Shown here one piece after another: positions 15,406 to 24,620 of a DNA stretch of 64,000 nt (its first letter is position 1; each line of letters starts with the position of its first letter). Source of the stretch: Pelagicoccus mobilis (GTDB taxonomy: Bacteria; Verrucomicrobiota; Verrucomicrobiia; Opitutales; Opitutaceae); NCBI RefSeq assembly GCF_016595505.1, contig NZ_JAENIL010000004.1:1-64000 (forward strand). Direction: 5' to 3'. A program made the translations under genes and the position numbers. Below the pieces are notes generated by a model that did no database searches, was not told the DNA's origin, and was given only the letters and a program-made list of their open reading frames with translations.

Positions 15406-16884
15406 TTATTTGCCTTCGGCTTCCCATTTCTTCATGAGCGCGATGTTACTACGCAGGATATTTCCCTGCTCCTCGCCGCTCTTGTCTACCTTTTCTTGGT
15501 AGGTCGCCATATCGCTGTCGTAAATTTCGGATCGCTCTGGAACACGTCCCTTATCGTCAGTCGCTTCTTCCCAGTCGCCCAGTTGTTGGCGCATTTTTGC
15601 CAGCACGCCTGCGTACTCGGGGTTGTTCGCTAGATTGTTCGTTTCAAATGGATCATTTTCCAAATCGTAGAGTTCTTCTGGATCCCGCGTTGGAGCAAAG
15701 AGCAGGTCATGTTGCATCGCGTTTAGTTTTCCACTCGCGTCGAGATCACGAAGAGTCTTCACGATAAGCTTGTTGTCTTTGTATCGATTTGGCTGCATAT
15801 GTGGGCGTTCGTGCAGGTAGTTTCGAATAAATTTGAATTTAGATGTAGTTACGGAACGGATATGCTCAACTGTCTCGTCGCAGCGATCTCGGGCTCCAAA
15901 AACAGCTACCCGAGGCTGGTAGTCGGCCGCTAGAATGTCCTTGGCCTGCATCGCTTCCGGAATGTCGATTCCCGCTAGGCCCAGCGACAAGGCAGCGATG
16001 TCGATGTGCTCCACCAGGTCGTCACGTACGTCGCCCTGCTCTACGCCTGGTCCCATAATCACGAGCGGCACGTGTAGACCTTCCTGGTAGAGGAACTGCT
16101 TGCCGCGGGCGTGGCTGATTCCATGGTCGGTCATGAAGAGGACGACTGTGTTTTCAAGTTCGCCCCGTTCTTCGAGCAAAGCGAGAACCTCACCGATCGT
16201 TGAATCGGTTACTCGAACCGAATCCAAGTATGCGGCCCAATCAGCTTCGATATCCGGATGTGCCGGGTAATAAGGAGGGAGTTTGCCCGCACCTAACGCG
16301 GTGCGGCTACCTAGCTCCTCCTCAGCGATCTTTTGGATCTTCTCGAAATCCTCCATCTCCTTGCCACGCAGCTTTCCACCCGGGATTTGCACCTGAGCAA
16401 AAAAAGGCTGCCCTGGCTTGCGCCCAATCCAATCGACCGCGTCGTAGAGATCGGCGTCCCATTCAAAGTTGTAGTCAGTCTTACCAGGTCGATCCTTGCG
16501 GTCCCTCCAGCCACGAATCGAGGTGTAGTAGCCTGCCTCTTGGAAAAGCTGGGGTACTATTTTCACGCCCTCCGGCAGGTGAATTTTGTATTCACCGCGC
16601 CCACTACGATGGTGATGCGAGCCAATGGTAGTTTGATACATGCCCGTGATGAAGGCGGAGCGCGACGTGGAGCAAACGGGCGCCGTCACGTAAGCCTGAG
16701 TGAACATCACTCCCTCGCGAGCCATGCGATCCAAATGGGGTGTTTCAATAGCCGTTTCTCCGTAGCAGCTGAAGTGAGCCGACATATCGTCAGCAATGAT
16801 CCAAAGGATATTTGGACGCTCCTGCTTCGCATAAAGCGACGCGACTAAGGTAATAAAGAGGGCTATAACTGTACCAAGCTTCAT
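15406..16884 (-). CDS. S1-family sulfatase with CSTSR site
   Basis: The 492-residue protein starts at 16884 (MKLGTV), which gives a proper signal peptide; the longer frame adds 14 residues read from a REP repeat. Asp32-Asp33 is the first metal pair, and the late motif is TDHG rather than SDNG. The active-site motif is C71-S-T-S-R75 followed by SAFITGMYQTTIGSHHHR, a block typical of one sulfatase subgroup in which the CxPxR proline is replaced. The following HHH cluster may contribute to substrate binding. A REP pair separates it from the upstream beta-helix gene. Confidence 0.9.
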   Translation of the reverse strand: MKLGTVIALFITLVASLYAKQERPNILWIIADDMSAHFSCYGETAIETPHLDRMAREGVMFTQAYVTAPVCSTSRSAFITGMYQTTIGSHHHRSGRGEYKIHLPEGVKIVPQLFQEAGYYTSIRGWRDRKDRPGKTDYNFEWDADLYDAVDWIGRKPGQPFFAQVQIPGGKLRGKEMEDFEKIQKIAEEELGSRTALGAGKLPPYYPAHPDIEADWAAYLDSVRVTDSTIGEVLALLEERGELENTVVLFMTDHGISHARGKQFLYQEGLHVPLVIMGPGVEQGDVRDDLVEHIDIAALSLGLAGIDIPEAMQAKDILAADYQPRVAVFGARDRCDETVEHIRSVTTSKFKFIRNYLHERPHMQPNRYKDNKLIVKTLRDLDASGKLNAMQHDLLFAPTRDPEELYDLENDPFETNNLANNPEYAGVLAKMRQQLGDWEEATDDKGRVPERSEIYDSDMATYQEKVDKSGEEQGNILRSNIALMKKWEAEGK

Positions 16885-16900
16885 ATAAATTCTAATCCTC

Positions 16901-16965
16901 TGTAGGACGGGGCGTCGACCCGTCACTCAAATTTTCGTAAAGTCGCCTCAGCGCGGCGACCTACA
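16901..16965. repeat. REP-like pair in inverted orientation (BIME-like)
   Basis: TGTAGGACGGGGCGTCGACCCGTC (16901-16924) faces GTCGCCTCAGCGCGGCGACCTACA (16942-16965). Each unit is TGTAGG followed by a six-base stem and a GCGYYGA-type loop, the same layout as at 9919 and 39931. The stems differ in sequence but keep pairing, which argues for selection on structure. Confidence 0.7.
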
Positions 16966-16981
16966 TTTTCCTTAAAAATTC

Positions 16982-18325
16982 CTAGTGTTTCCTTTCCTTC
17001 TTAGGCTTTTTTGATCCAACTTTCAAATACTCAGGTAACTCTTTCCAAATCGAGTAGTTCTTCAAGATCGCCTTGTAGTCGCTTCTTGGCTGTTTCTCTC
17101 GCTCTAAAACCGGGCTGATCTCGGGACTAAAGCCCTCCGAGGTGACGTCTCTGATGGTTGGAGACCAGCTATCTCCAGTCTTGTCGTGCGCTATCCATTG
17201 CGACGGCCCGCGAATCAGTTGGGTTTTCTCGTCGAACCACAGCCGCTCAAGTTGCCACTCCGCGAGATGGCTGATCGTCTTTGTGGCGATCGGAGCGTTT
17301 TCGCCATAGACTGCGTGTACATTTTCAATTAAGCATCCATCCGCGAAACGTCCCGGAACTCCAGAGTTTTCACGTCCGTCATCGAACCCAGGGCCCATCT
17401 GGACTGCGGTCCCGCAACTCAAGGCTGTAATGTTTCGAGCTGTCACCATGCCGTTCTTAGCGGTGTGTGGTCCCATCGCCATCGCGGTGACGCCGTTTTC
17501 GCAATAGATGGTGTCCGCGGAAATCTGATCGACTCCTCCATAGTGCCCGCCAGCACCCGTTTCCAGGCGGAAGGTAATTCCGCCATTGGTGGTGGAAAGG
17601 TTCTCGAAGCGCAGGTCGTATCCAGCGTGCAATTGCGCGAGTCCATAGCCCGGGCTCGAGTTTATGCTCTTGAAGTTTCGAATCAGTCCGGCCGTCGGCT
17701 TGTAAACTTCCCATTCATCGCACCCTTCGATCTTAGACGGCACGAAGATGCCCGCGCAGTGTGTCGTCCAGTTGTCGATAACGTACATGCCTTCGATCAT
17801 GAAGTTCCGCACCTGCACGCATTTGAAGGCCCGTGCTGAGTGCTTCTCTTGGCGCTTGTGCTTTATGTTTAGCGGAATGTGAGAGTAGTCGATGGTGAAG
17901 TACTCGCCTTCTTCCGAGCAACGAATACTCACGTTTTCTATAAAGCCTTCTTCGCCTTTTCGGCTCTCTGACTTGTTGGTAAAATGGAAGACGCCATTTC
18001 CCTTTTGGCTTTCATGCAGGAACGGCTTGATGATGACGCCCTTGTCGATTACCAAGTGCACGTTCGAGTTCATGTAGATCGAATTGAAGCTGTAGGTCCC
18101 GGCTGGGAGATAGATCCGACCGCCTCCTTTCGCTGAAATCTCATCGATCGCATCTTGCAATTTAGCGCTTTGATCAGAAGCCGCGTCGTCGGCGACCATC
18201 CCGAAATCCGCTACTAGGTCTTTCTCGACCAGTACCTGATCGATGGTGTCTATGTACGCTGCGTTCCCAACAAGAGTGAGGGTTAACGTAGCAAGGGTGA
18301 GCAGTGTCTTCTTCACGATGTGCAA
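16982..18325 (-). CDS. Secreted right-handed beta-helix protein, iota-carrageenase (GH82)-like
   Basis: The 447-residue protein has a signal peptide and the beta-helix entry pattern (ADFGMVADD, GGGRIYLPAGTYSF, NVHLVIDKG). Its central block resembles the iota-carrageenase active region as I remember it from Alteromonas fortis: GYGLAQ (Gln231, compare Q222), GGITFRLETG (Glu255, compare E245) and GPHTAKNG with SCGTAVQMGPGF. The second catalytic acid (D247 in that enzyme) is Gly257 here. It is therefore either a divergent hydrolase with another base or a relative with a different activity. A paralog lies at 21860-23197. Confidence 0.6.
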   Translation of the reverse strand: MHIVKKTLLTLATLTLTLVGNAAYIDTIDQVLVEKDLVADFGMVADDAASDQSAKLQDAIDEISAKGGGRIYLPAGTYSFNSIYMNSNVHLVIDKGVIIKPFLHESQKGNGVFHFTNKSESRKGEEGFIENVSIRCSEEGEYFTIDYSHIPLNIKHKRQEKHSARAFKCVQVRNFMIEGMYVIDNWTTHCAGIFVPSKIEGCDEWEVYKPTAGLIRNFKSINSSPGYGLAQLHAGYDLRFENLSTTNGGITFRLETGAGGHYGGVDQISADTIYCENGVTAMAMGPHTAKNGMVTARNITALSCGTAVQMGPGFDDGRENSGVPGRFADGCLIENVHAVYGENAPIATKTISHLAEWQLERLWFDEKTQLIRGPSQWIAHDKTGDSWSPTIRDVTSEGFSPEISPVLEREKQPRSDYKAILKNYSIWKELPEYLKVGSKKPKKERKH

Positions 18326-18432
18326 ACTTCGAAGGTGTTCTTTTTTAGGGAATATGTTATCCCTGCTAGGGGCCTGAACGATCGCGAACTAAGGTGCCAA
18401 CGAGTCGTTACGCTGAAATTCTAGTCTAAATC

Positions 18433-18477
18433 CTTGTCGCGAACAAGTCGGGCAATTCGACCACAGGGCGGCCTACA
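18433..18477 (-). repeat. REP-like element overlapping the end of a sulfatase gene
   Basis: Read on the minus strand it starts TGTAGGCCGCCC and ends with the perfect hairpin CTTGT-TCGCG-ACAAG. Its first TAG is the stop codon of the upstream sulfatase, so the repeat may have set the end of that protein. Confidence 0.5.
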
Positions 18478-20233
18478 GACGCTCCACCTCGGCATAATAG
18501 GCCCCACAGAGCTCTTCTCCTGACGCATCAAGCAGCCAGGTGCGCATCTCAACTTCGCCCTCCGGCAACTCGACTTCGAATTCCGCCGCCTTATCTGACT
18601 TCGCAACTGCCACCGTTCCGTCGAAGGTGCCGATTTTTAATCGAGCCCGAGCAATGGGTAACGCCTTGCACTCCGGAAAGGTTCTGTACTCGCGCTTTGT
18701 TTCTGGATACGCCGCAGCCATTGGAAAATCGGCTTCCTTAGGGTAGCGAAGCAGTTCGATGCGATAGGTGCCTGCTTTCACCACATCTAGCATCCAGCTA
18801 CCGTTAACCTTTTTGCCCGGCATAACGCTTTTTGACTGTCCCGTAACGTTGACTTTGGTATTCGTCTTCTTCGTCCACTCGAAGCAGCTCAATCGTGAGG
18901 GATTTTCTGCACCGCCGATGCCGATACGAGAATAAATGGATACAACAGGCTTCACTGTCTCCCACCAATCCGCGTAGTGCGATTGCATGCTACTAACAAT
19001 TTCAGGATACAAGTAGCCAATATCGTCCTTTTGTGCCGGGTCTCTTGCGATATTGTAGAGCTCCTTGTCATGCACCAATCGCCAATTTCCCCAGAGAACG
19101 GCGGCATGTCCATAGTCGGGGTAGTCTAGTGGAGACCATTGGACGACGAGTTTTCTGCTGGGCAGTTTTTCTAGGGTTCCGGTTAGCAAGGCGGCAAGGC
19201 TCGTTCCGTCGAACTTTAGAAGTGTTTCGGTATCCGTTTTTAAATCACAAAAATCGATTAAAGTCGGGAAGATGTCCTGCATCTGGGTTAGTTCGCCTAT
19301 ATCTCGAGGATCGCCGAATTTCCCATTGGGCCAGCGAATGAAACAAGGCACCCGATGTCCGCCCTCATAGTAGCCCATCTTCTTGCCGCGCATCTCAGCA
19401 TTGAAGATCCCATACCCAGCGGTCGCTCCGTTGTCGCTCATGAAGATCAGGATCGTATTTTCTGAGAGGCCACTCTCCTTTAGGAATGCATCTAAACGCC
19501 CTATATTCTCATCGAGATTCGCAATCATGCCGAAAAACTTAGCGGCCTTCCCTGTTCCTAGGTAAGGCTCAACGTAGGTGTCGTCGATATAGTGAGGGCT
19601 GTGAGGTGCGTTGGTTGGCAGGTAGAGGAAAAACGGTTGCTCCGCTTTTTGGCATCGACTCATGAAGTCGATCGAAAGGTCGAACCATACATCCGTAACA
19701 TAGCCTTCGTGCTTTCGGTAGGATCCGTCCTTGTGGCGGAAATAATCGTCAAAATTGTCGTTCTGCCAATAGTCTGGAGTCTGATGAGTCGCTGCTCCTC
19801 CGTGTGAGATTGTCTCATCGAATCCCTTATCGCCAGGACGATATGGGTAGTTGTCTCCAAGGTGCCATTTGCCGAAATGGCCTGTGCGATATCCATTCTC
19901 TCTGAATACATCCGCCATGGTCTTATTGGATCCATGGATCATCTCATGTCCAAAGGCCCATGACCACGCGCCGTTGCGCATTGCATCTCGCCCGGTGAGA
20001 AGTTGCCCGCGTGAAGGAGTGCAGACTGGCGCCGAGTGGAAGTCAGTGAAGCGGACGCTTTCACCATGCAACGCGTCCAAATGCGGAGTCTCTAGGATCG
20101 GGTTTCCGTGAATCGAGAGGTCTCCGTAACCTTGATCGTCGGTTAGGATGATTATGACATTTGGTTGGGACGAAGCCTGTAAGAGACAACCCAATACAAA
20201 ACATAAACTTAAAACAGTTGATATGCTCTTCAT
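18473..20233 (-). CDS. S1-family sulfatase with C-terminal beta-sandwich-like extension
   Basis: The 586-residue protein has a signal peptide, metal residues Asp32-Asp33, the canonical formylglycine site C71-T-P-S-R75, and MSDNGA as the late metal motif. About 150 extra residues follow the catalytic domain (from about 430) and look beta-rich (GSWMLDVVKAGTYRIELLRYP, EFEVELPEGEVEMRTWL), perhaps a carbohydrate-binding module. The sulfatase at 40017-41828 has the same extension, so the two are full-length paralogs with, presumably, related substrates. It is transcribed with the GH82-like and sulfatase neighbours. Confidence 0.92.
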   Translation of the reverse strand: MKSISTVLSLCFVLGCLLQASSQPNVIIILTDDQGYGDLSIHGNPILETPHLDALHGESVRFTDFHSAPVCTPSRGQLLTGRDAMRNGAWSWAFGHEMIHGSNKTMADVFRENGYRTGHFGKWHLGDNYPYRPGDKGFDETISHGGAATHQTPDYWQNDNFDDYFRHKDGSYRKHEGYVTDVWFDLSIDFMSRCQKAEQPFFLYLPTNAPHSPHYIDDTYVEPYLGTGKAAKFFGMIANLDENIGRLDAFLKESGLSENTILIFMSDNGATAGYGIFNAEMRGKKMGYYEGGHRVPCFIRWPNGKFGDPRDIGELTQMQDIFPTLIDFCDLKTDTETLLKFDGTSLAALLTGTLEKLPSRKLVVQWSPLDYPDYGHAAVLWGNWRLVHDKELYNIARDPAQKDDIGYLYPEIVSSMQSHYADWWETVKPVVSIYSRIGIGGAENPSRLSCFEWTKKTNTKVNVTGQSKSVMPGKKVNGSWMLDVVKAGTYRIELLRYPKEADFPMAAAYPETKREYRTFPECKALPIARARLKIGTFDGTVAVAKSDKAAEFEVELPEGEVEMRTWLLDASGEELCGAYYAEVERL

Positions 20234-20273
20234 CGCTTTTGGTGGAAATTAGCGGTTAGGTTACGCTTTCGCG

Positions 20274-21794
20274 TTAGTTCGGTAGGCCGTACTTGTTCGA
20301 GTAATTCTTTCTTAGTTTTAGCAATTTACCCAGCTCCGAAAGGCATTCCTTACGCAGCTCGAGCAGCTTCTCTTTGTATTCGGGATTCTCTGCTAGATTG
20401 TCTATCTCCGTTGGATCGTTTTTAAGAGAAAACAACATCTCGAAAACCGTCTCTTGCGGTGATTCCACGTCACTCTGAGCGTAGGGGTGAGGTGCCTTGG
20501 AGTATCGAATATATTTCCACTCCCCATCTACATAGCCCTCTTGGATCGGCGTATCTCGCCCGGTGTAGAGGTTCTCTAGAAACAGTCCCTCTCTCCACTT
20601 TGGGTTAGGTTTTTGTCCCCTTACGAGAGGTTTCAGGCTTCGCCCGGTCATGAATTCCGAAGGTTCTGCTTCCGCGTAGTCGAGCAAAGTCACTGTCAAG
20701 TCCAAGCTTGAGACGACTTCCTTTCGGCTTGTTCCCTGCATTTTACGAGGTGACGCCGGGTCATAGACGAAGCAGGGGAATTTTGAGGACAAGTCGTAAA
20801 GGAGCCCTTTCCCTCCCATGCCGTATTCCCCCATCAGCAGGCCGTGATCGCTCGCGAAAATGATAATCGTGTTTTCCGCGATCCCGAGAGCTTCGACCTC
20901 CTGAACCAACTCCCCTACCATCTGGTCAATCTCTGTGATCATCTGGTAGTACCGAAAATGATGTTCCTTGCTCGTATCCGGATCGTACACATACGAGTAG
21001 GTCTTGTTCCGTCCCTTGTCTTGGTCCATGACATGCTTCGGTATGTGGCTATACGGGTTGTCAGGAGCCTGCATCGGGTAATCGATATCCAACTCGCGGT
21101 ACTTCCCTCCGTAAATCGGGTGCCCCTTTAGATTGGGATTTTCGCTTGCCGATTCGTCCAGCGGCGAGTGCATCTTTTTAACCTTCGAGCCATGAGGCGT
21201 GGCGTAACAAACGGACAGGCAAAAGGGCTTGCTACCTGAGCGTTCCCTCAAAAAACGAAGAGCGTTGTTCGTATGGTGGCGATTCGTTGTTACCTTCCGC
21301 CGTTCTCCGTTAGGTTGGATTTGATCGAAATAAAATGAACCATGCCCATTGTGGCCATCCCAGAAGTCAAACATCTGCTCGAAGGCAAGCCCTTCCATGC
21401 TTACGTGCCACTTGCCAACATAGCCGGTCTCGTATCCACCTTTTTGCAACAAGACGGGATAGCTGTCTTCCCACTGGTGCGCGTTCATTTTGTGAGCGCT
21501 GCTAAAACCGTTTCTGTTTACGCGTTCGTGGTTCCCGAGTAAAATCGAAGCTCGGCTCGGTCGACATGTTGGCTCGGCGATATAGGCGTTTTCGAAGCGT
21601 ACCCCCATCGACAACAAGCGATCGATATTTGGAGTCTCGACCCATGGATGCCCCATGGCCGAAAAGGAGTTATCTCTCTGGTCATCAGTGAGGATGAAAA
21701 TCAGATTTGGTCGCTCCTCTTTCGCATCGAGCGACACGAAAGTGGAGGCTATGAACAAAGTGAGGAGGAGTAGTCGCATGGCTTGAAAGTGCAT
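20274..21794 (-). CDS. S1-family sulfatase (CRPSR, DHG type)
   Basis: The 506-residue protein has a signal peptide, Asp37-Asp38, the formylglycine site C77-R-P-S-R81 and the late motif [11 protein letters not shown]. An in-frame ATG at 21779 (MRLLLL) would give a shorter signal peptide; neither start has a clear Shine-Dalgarno. Compared with its neighbours it has a longer middle region with an [16 protein letters not shown] segment. It lies between the second GH82-like gene (65 bases upstream) and the CTPSR sulfatase (40 bases downstream). Confidence 0.9.
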   Translation of the reverse strand: MHFQAMRLLLLTLFIASTFVSLDAKEERPNLIFILTDDQRDNSFSAMGHPWVETPNIDRLLSMGVRFENAYIAEPTCRPSRASILLGNHERVNRNGFSSAHKMNAHQWEDSYPVLLQKGGYETGYVGKWHVSMEGLAFEQMFDFWDGHNGHGSFYFDQIQPNGERRKVTTNRHHTNNALRFLRERSGSKPFCLSVCYATPHGSKVKKMHSPLDESASENPNLKGHPIYGGKYRELDIDYPMQAPDNPYSHIPKHVMDQDKGRNKTYSYVYDPDTSKEHHFRYYQMITEIDQMVGELVQEVEALGIAENTIIIFASDHGLLMGEYGMGGKGLLYDLSSKFPCFVYDPASPRKMQGTSRKEVVSSLDLTVTLLDYAEAEPSEFMTGRSLKPLVRGQKPNPKWREGLFLENLYTGRDTPIQEGYVDGEWKYIRYSKAPHPYAQSDVESPQETVFEMLFSLKNDPTEIDNLAENPEYKEKLLELRKECLSELGKLLKLRKNYSNKYGLPN

Positions 21795-21808
21795 TTTTGA
21801 GTCGAAGA

Positions 21809-21838
21809 CGCCTAGCAGAAGCGGCCGCTAGACGCCCC
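21809..21838. repeat. Imperfect hairpin between sulfatase and GH82-like genes
   Basis: GACGCCTAGC and GCTAGACGCC pair with two wobble positions around an AGAAGCGGCC loop. There is no T-run, so this is more likely an RNA-processing or REP-type hairpin inside the operon than a terminator. Confidence 0.35.
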
Positions 21839-21859
21839 GATAGTTGTAGTTTGATAGAG

Positions 21860-23197
21860 TTAGAATTTTTGAGGAAGAGGCGGTGCTTTAGGTTTCAATC
21901 GAGGAGACTCCGCTTGGCGCAGTTCGTCTAACAAGGGATAACCTTCGAGTAGCTTCTCCAGTCGAACTCTCTGTATTTCCTTTTCGACGACAATGTTACG
22001 TGCGTATTCAAAACCTTCGCACGAAATGGTCTCGATGGCTGGGGTCCAGCTGTCTCGCGTTCCGTCAAAAACGATCCCGACGGATGGACCTCGAACGTGT
22101 CTGGTGCTTCGGTCTCGCTTATCTAGACGGTAGTCGCCAAGGCACTCCGTACGAACCAACCCAAGATGCTTGATCGGCAAAGGAGCGTTTTCTCCGTATT
22201 CCGCGTGAATGTTACGCACCACGGTTCCAACCGAGAAGACTCCAGGCTTATAGGAAGGATCGCGCTGCAATTCTCTCTTCACGAAACCAGCTCCCATTTG
22301 AACCGCAAAGGCGCAACCTTTTGCCAAAACGCCATCGATCTCGACGACACCGTTTTGAGCGGTATGAGGACCGAGTAGGACCGCAGACATCCCGTCTTCG
22401 CAATAGATGTCTTTTGCCGTGATATCGTAGATCCCGCCGCGATGCCCTCCTGCGGACGTTTCCAAACGCAAGGTTACCCCTCCTCCAACAGCAGCGAGTC
22501 CCTCAAAATGGATACGCTCTCCGGCATGCATTTGCACGAGCCCATTCTCTGAATTTGAATCAGTTGCCGAGCAATTCCTGACCAGTCCGTCAGTCGGTTT
22601 GTATATGCTATCCTCGTCAGCGACTGCAACCATGTCTGGGGCGAAAACGATGGCAGCGAAGCGAGTCCAGCTATCCTTGATCAAAACATCGGAGATCATG
22701 AAGTTCTTCACCTTGCGACACACGATGGCCCGGATGCCTTCCTCCTTGTCGTAAGGACGATTCGAGTAATCGATGATGAAAGAGCCTCCCACCCCGCGGA
22801 TACTTACGTTTTCGATGTTGATGCGGGCGCTCATCGGCCCCGGCCGTTTGCCTTCGCGCGAATCGAGGTGGAAGACGACGGTACGGCCTCCTTCGGGCCA
22901 GTACGGTCGTATCACCGTATCAGCCGCGATCCGCAAGTGCACATTGCTCTTCAAAAAAACATTGGCGAAACTGTACGTGCCCTTCGGGAGATACAGCCGA
23001 CCACCACCTGACTCCGAGATCCGGTCAATCGCGCGTTGAAGTTTCTTGGTCTGATCGCGAGCCCCACCATCATCAACCATCCCGAAGTCCTTCTGCAAAT
23101 CCTTGCGAAGAAAATGTGAGTCAGACGTATCCAAATACCCCGCACAAAGCGAGACTGCTTTAAGTACGAAAACGATTATTGTCAGAAAGATTCTCAC
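21860..23197 (-). CDS. Secreted beta-helix protein, iota-carrageenase (GH82)-like, second copy
   Basis: This 445-residue paralog of the protein at 16982-18325 has the same signal peptide, beta-helix entry (KDFGMVDDGG, GGGRLYLPKGTYSF) and central block: ENGLVQ (Gln222), GGVTLRLETS (Glu246), GPHTAQNG and AVQMGAGF. The position matching the GH82 general base is Ser248, again not Asp. Both copies keep the first acid and lose the second, so the loss is probably ancestral and functional. The gene sits 21 bases after the oxidoreductase gene in one operon. Confidence 0.6.
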   Translation of the reverse strand: MRIFLTIIVFVLKAVSLCAGYLDTSDSHFLRKDLQKDFGMVDDGGARDQTKKLQRAIDRISESGGGRLYLPKGTYSFANVFLKSNVHLRIAADTVIRPYWPEGGRTVVFHLDSREGKRPGPMSARINIENVSIRGVGGSFIIDYSNRPYDKEEGIRAIVCRKVKNFMISDVLIKDSWTRFAAIVFAPDMVAVADEDSIYKPTDGLVRNCSATDSNSENGLVQMHAGERIHFEGLAAVGGGVTLRLETSAGGHRGGIYDITAKDIYCEDGMSAVLLGPHTAQNGVVEIDGVLAKGCAFAVQMGAGFVKRELQRDPSYKPGVFSVGTVVRNIHAEYGENAPLPIKHLGLVRTECLGDYRLDKRDRSTRHVRGPSVGIVFDGTRDSWTPAIETISCEGFEYARNIVVEKEIQRVRLEKLLEGYPLLDELRQAESPRLKPKAPPLPQKF

Positions 23198-23218
23198 GAC
23201 CGGTTTTTCAATTCAACT

Positions 23219-24607
23219 CTAGCTCTTCCAGAGGTCCTCTCCGTATCGCCAGCCCTGGCGAACTGGTTCCTTAACAAACATGTTCAATTCCGGACGATTC
23301 GTGATCCGCATTTTCTTCGCATCCCACTCCAGACGTCCTCCAAAACGTTGGGCCAAAACACCGATCAAGGCAATTTCCGACATCGGGGCTGCGTAATCGA
23401 AGTTCGAACCGCACGCATGCAGTCCACCCTTGAGATCGCCCTTTATGGCCGAGATCCATTCCGCCCATGGCCCCTTTTGCTCGATACGCGGATACTTCTG
23501 TTCGATTGTTACATTCTGTTTGAACTCGACCATAGCCTCACGAGAAGAGAGCAACGGATTGTTTGAACGGTGATCAAGGAATCCGTTTTGCTTGTCCGCA
23601 AACCAGAAAGACCCCTTACGGACTCCCAAGTCCCACTCTGGAGGACGCTTGATTGGCGTACCACCATTTTGCAATCCGTCGTACCAATACATCTTACACG
23701 CAGCCTTATCTCCACGTGCCGGGAAGTCGAAACGCACAACTGAACTCTCTGTCGTCATTCCGTCCAGCCCGACCACTCGCTCCTCGCACTCGATTACAGT
23801 CGGCTCATACAAGTCCAAGATCCACACTGGACCATCCCCCGTATGGCAAAACCAGTCACCGAACGGCCCCGTACCGAAATCATAAAATCCGCGCCAAGTG
23901 AAGGGGTGATAGATTTCATTGTAGTCCTTGTATGCTCTTGGCCCAAGCCATAGATCCCAATCTACCGAGTCCGGGATCGATTGCGATTGAAGCGGCATCG
24001 TCGCTGGCTTCTTAAAGAACTTCGAGCCCCATTGAGGTCCACCGTTCCCCAAATGTACCTCCCGGACCTCGCCAAACACGCCTGCCTCATACCACTCACG
24101 CATGGTCCGAATTCCATTATAGGTATGGCCTTGGTTCCCCATGTTCGTGATCACCTTGTACTTGTGCATCGCCTTGCGAAGCGTACGTGCCTCCCAGATA
24201 TTGTGCGTAAGCGGCTTTTGGGTACAAACATTGATCCCACGCTCCATCGCGGCAATCGTAGCTGGGAAGTGGGTATGATCTGGAGTATTCACGCAAACGG
24301 CGTCGATCTCCTTACCCATCTTATCGAGCATCACGCGGAAGTCGGAAAATGTTCGCGTGTCGGTTCCTGCGAAGGCCTTCGGAAACCGAGTACTATCGAT
24401 ATCACACAAGGCTACGATATTCTCTCTCTCGCACCCTTTGAAGGACTGATGGGCAACGCCCCCAGTACCAATAACAGCCACATTGACTTTGCTATTCGCA
24501 GAGCCACCGGCTTTGCCTATCGAAAAACGGGGCAGGATAAAGGTGCTCGCAGTCGCTACAGCTCCTTTCTTAATAAAATCTCTTCTACTAGTATTCGCTT
24601 CATTCAT
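23219..24607 (-). CDS. Tat-exported Gfo/Idh/MocA-family oxidoreductase
   Basis: The 462-residue protein begins with a twin-arginine signal (SRRDFIKKG, residues 7-15), so it folds with its cofactor in the cytoplasm and is exported. The Rossmann motif AVIGTGGVA (residues 44-52), TPDHTH (108-113) and CTQKPLTHN with likely catalytic Lys131 identify the family. Here the usual EKP is QKP. Family members oxidise or reduce sugars with NAD(P). With a DUF1080 protein in the same operon it could make a 3-keto sugar intermediate. GH109 glycosidases share this fold, but nothing here singles out GH109. Confidence 0.85.
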   Translation of the reverse strand: MNEANTSRRDFIKKGAVATASTFILPRFSIGKAGGSANSKVNVAVIGTGGVAHQSFKGCERENIVALCDIDSTRFPKAFAGTDTRTFSDFRVMLDKMGKEIDAVCVNTPDHTHFPATIAAMERGINVCTQKPLTHNIWEARTLRKAMHKYKVITNMGNQGHTYNGIRTMREWYEAGVFGEVREVHLGNGGPQWGSKFFKKPATMPLQSQSIPDSVDWDLWLGPRAYKDYNEIYHPFTWRGFYDFGTGPFGDWFCHTGDGPVWILDLYEPTVIECEERVVGLDGMTTESSVVRFDFPARGDKAACKMYWYDGLQNGGTPIKRPPEWDLGVRKGSFWFADKQNGFLDHRSNNPLLSSREAMVEFKQNVTIEQKYPRIEQKGPWAEWISAIKGDLKGGLHACGSNFDYAAPMSEIALIGVLAQRFGGRLEWDAKKMRITNRPELNMFVKEPVRQGWRYGEDLWKS

Positions 24608-24620
24608 ACGCTTTGGGTGT

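Noticed and set aside
23219-24607. GH109-type glycosidase call for the Gfo/Idh/MocA protein
   Set aside because: The Tat signal and fold are shared with GH109, but I see no motif that separates it from the much larger oxidoreductase group.
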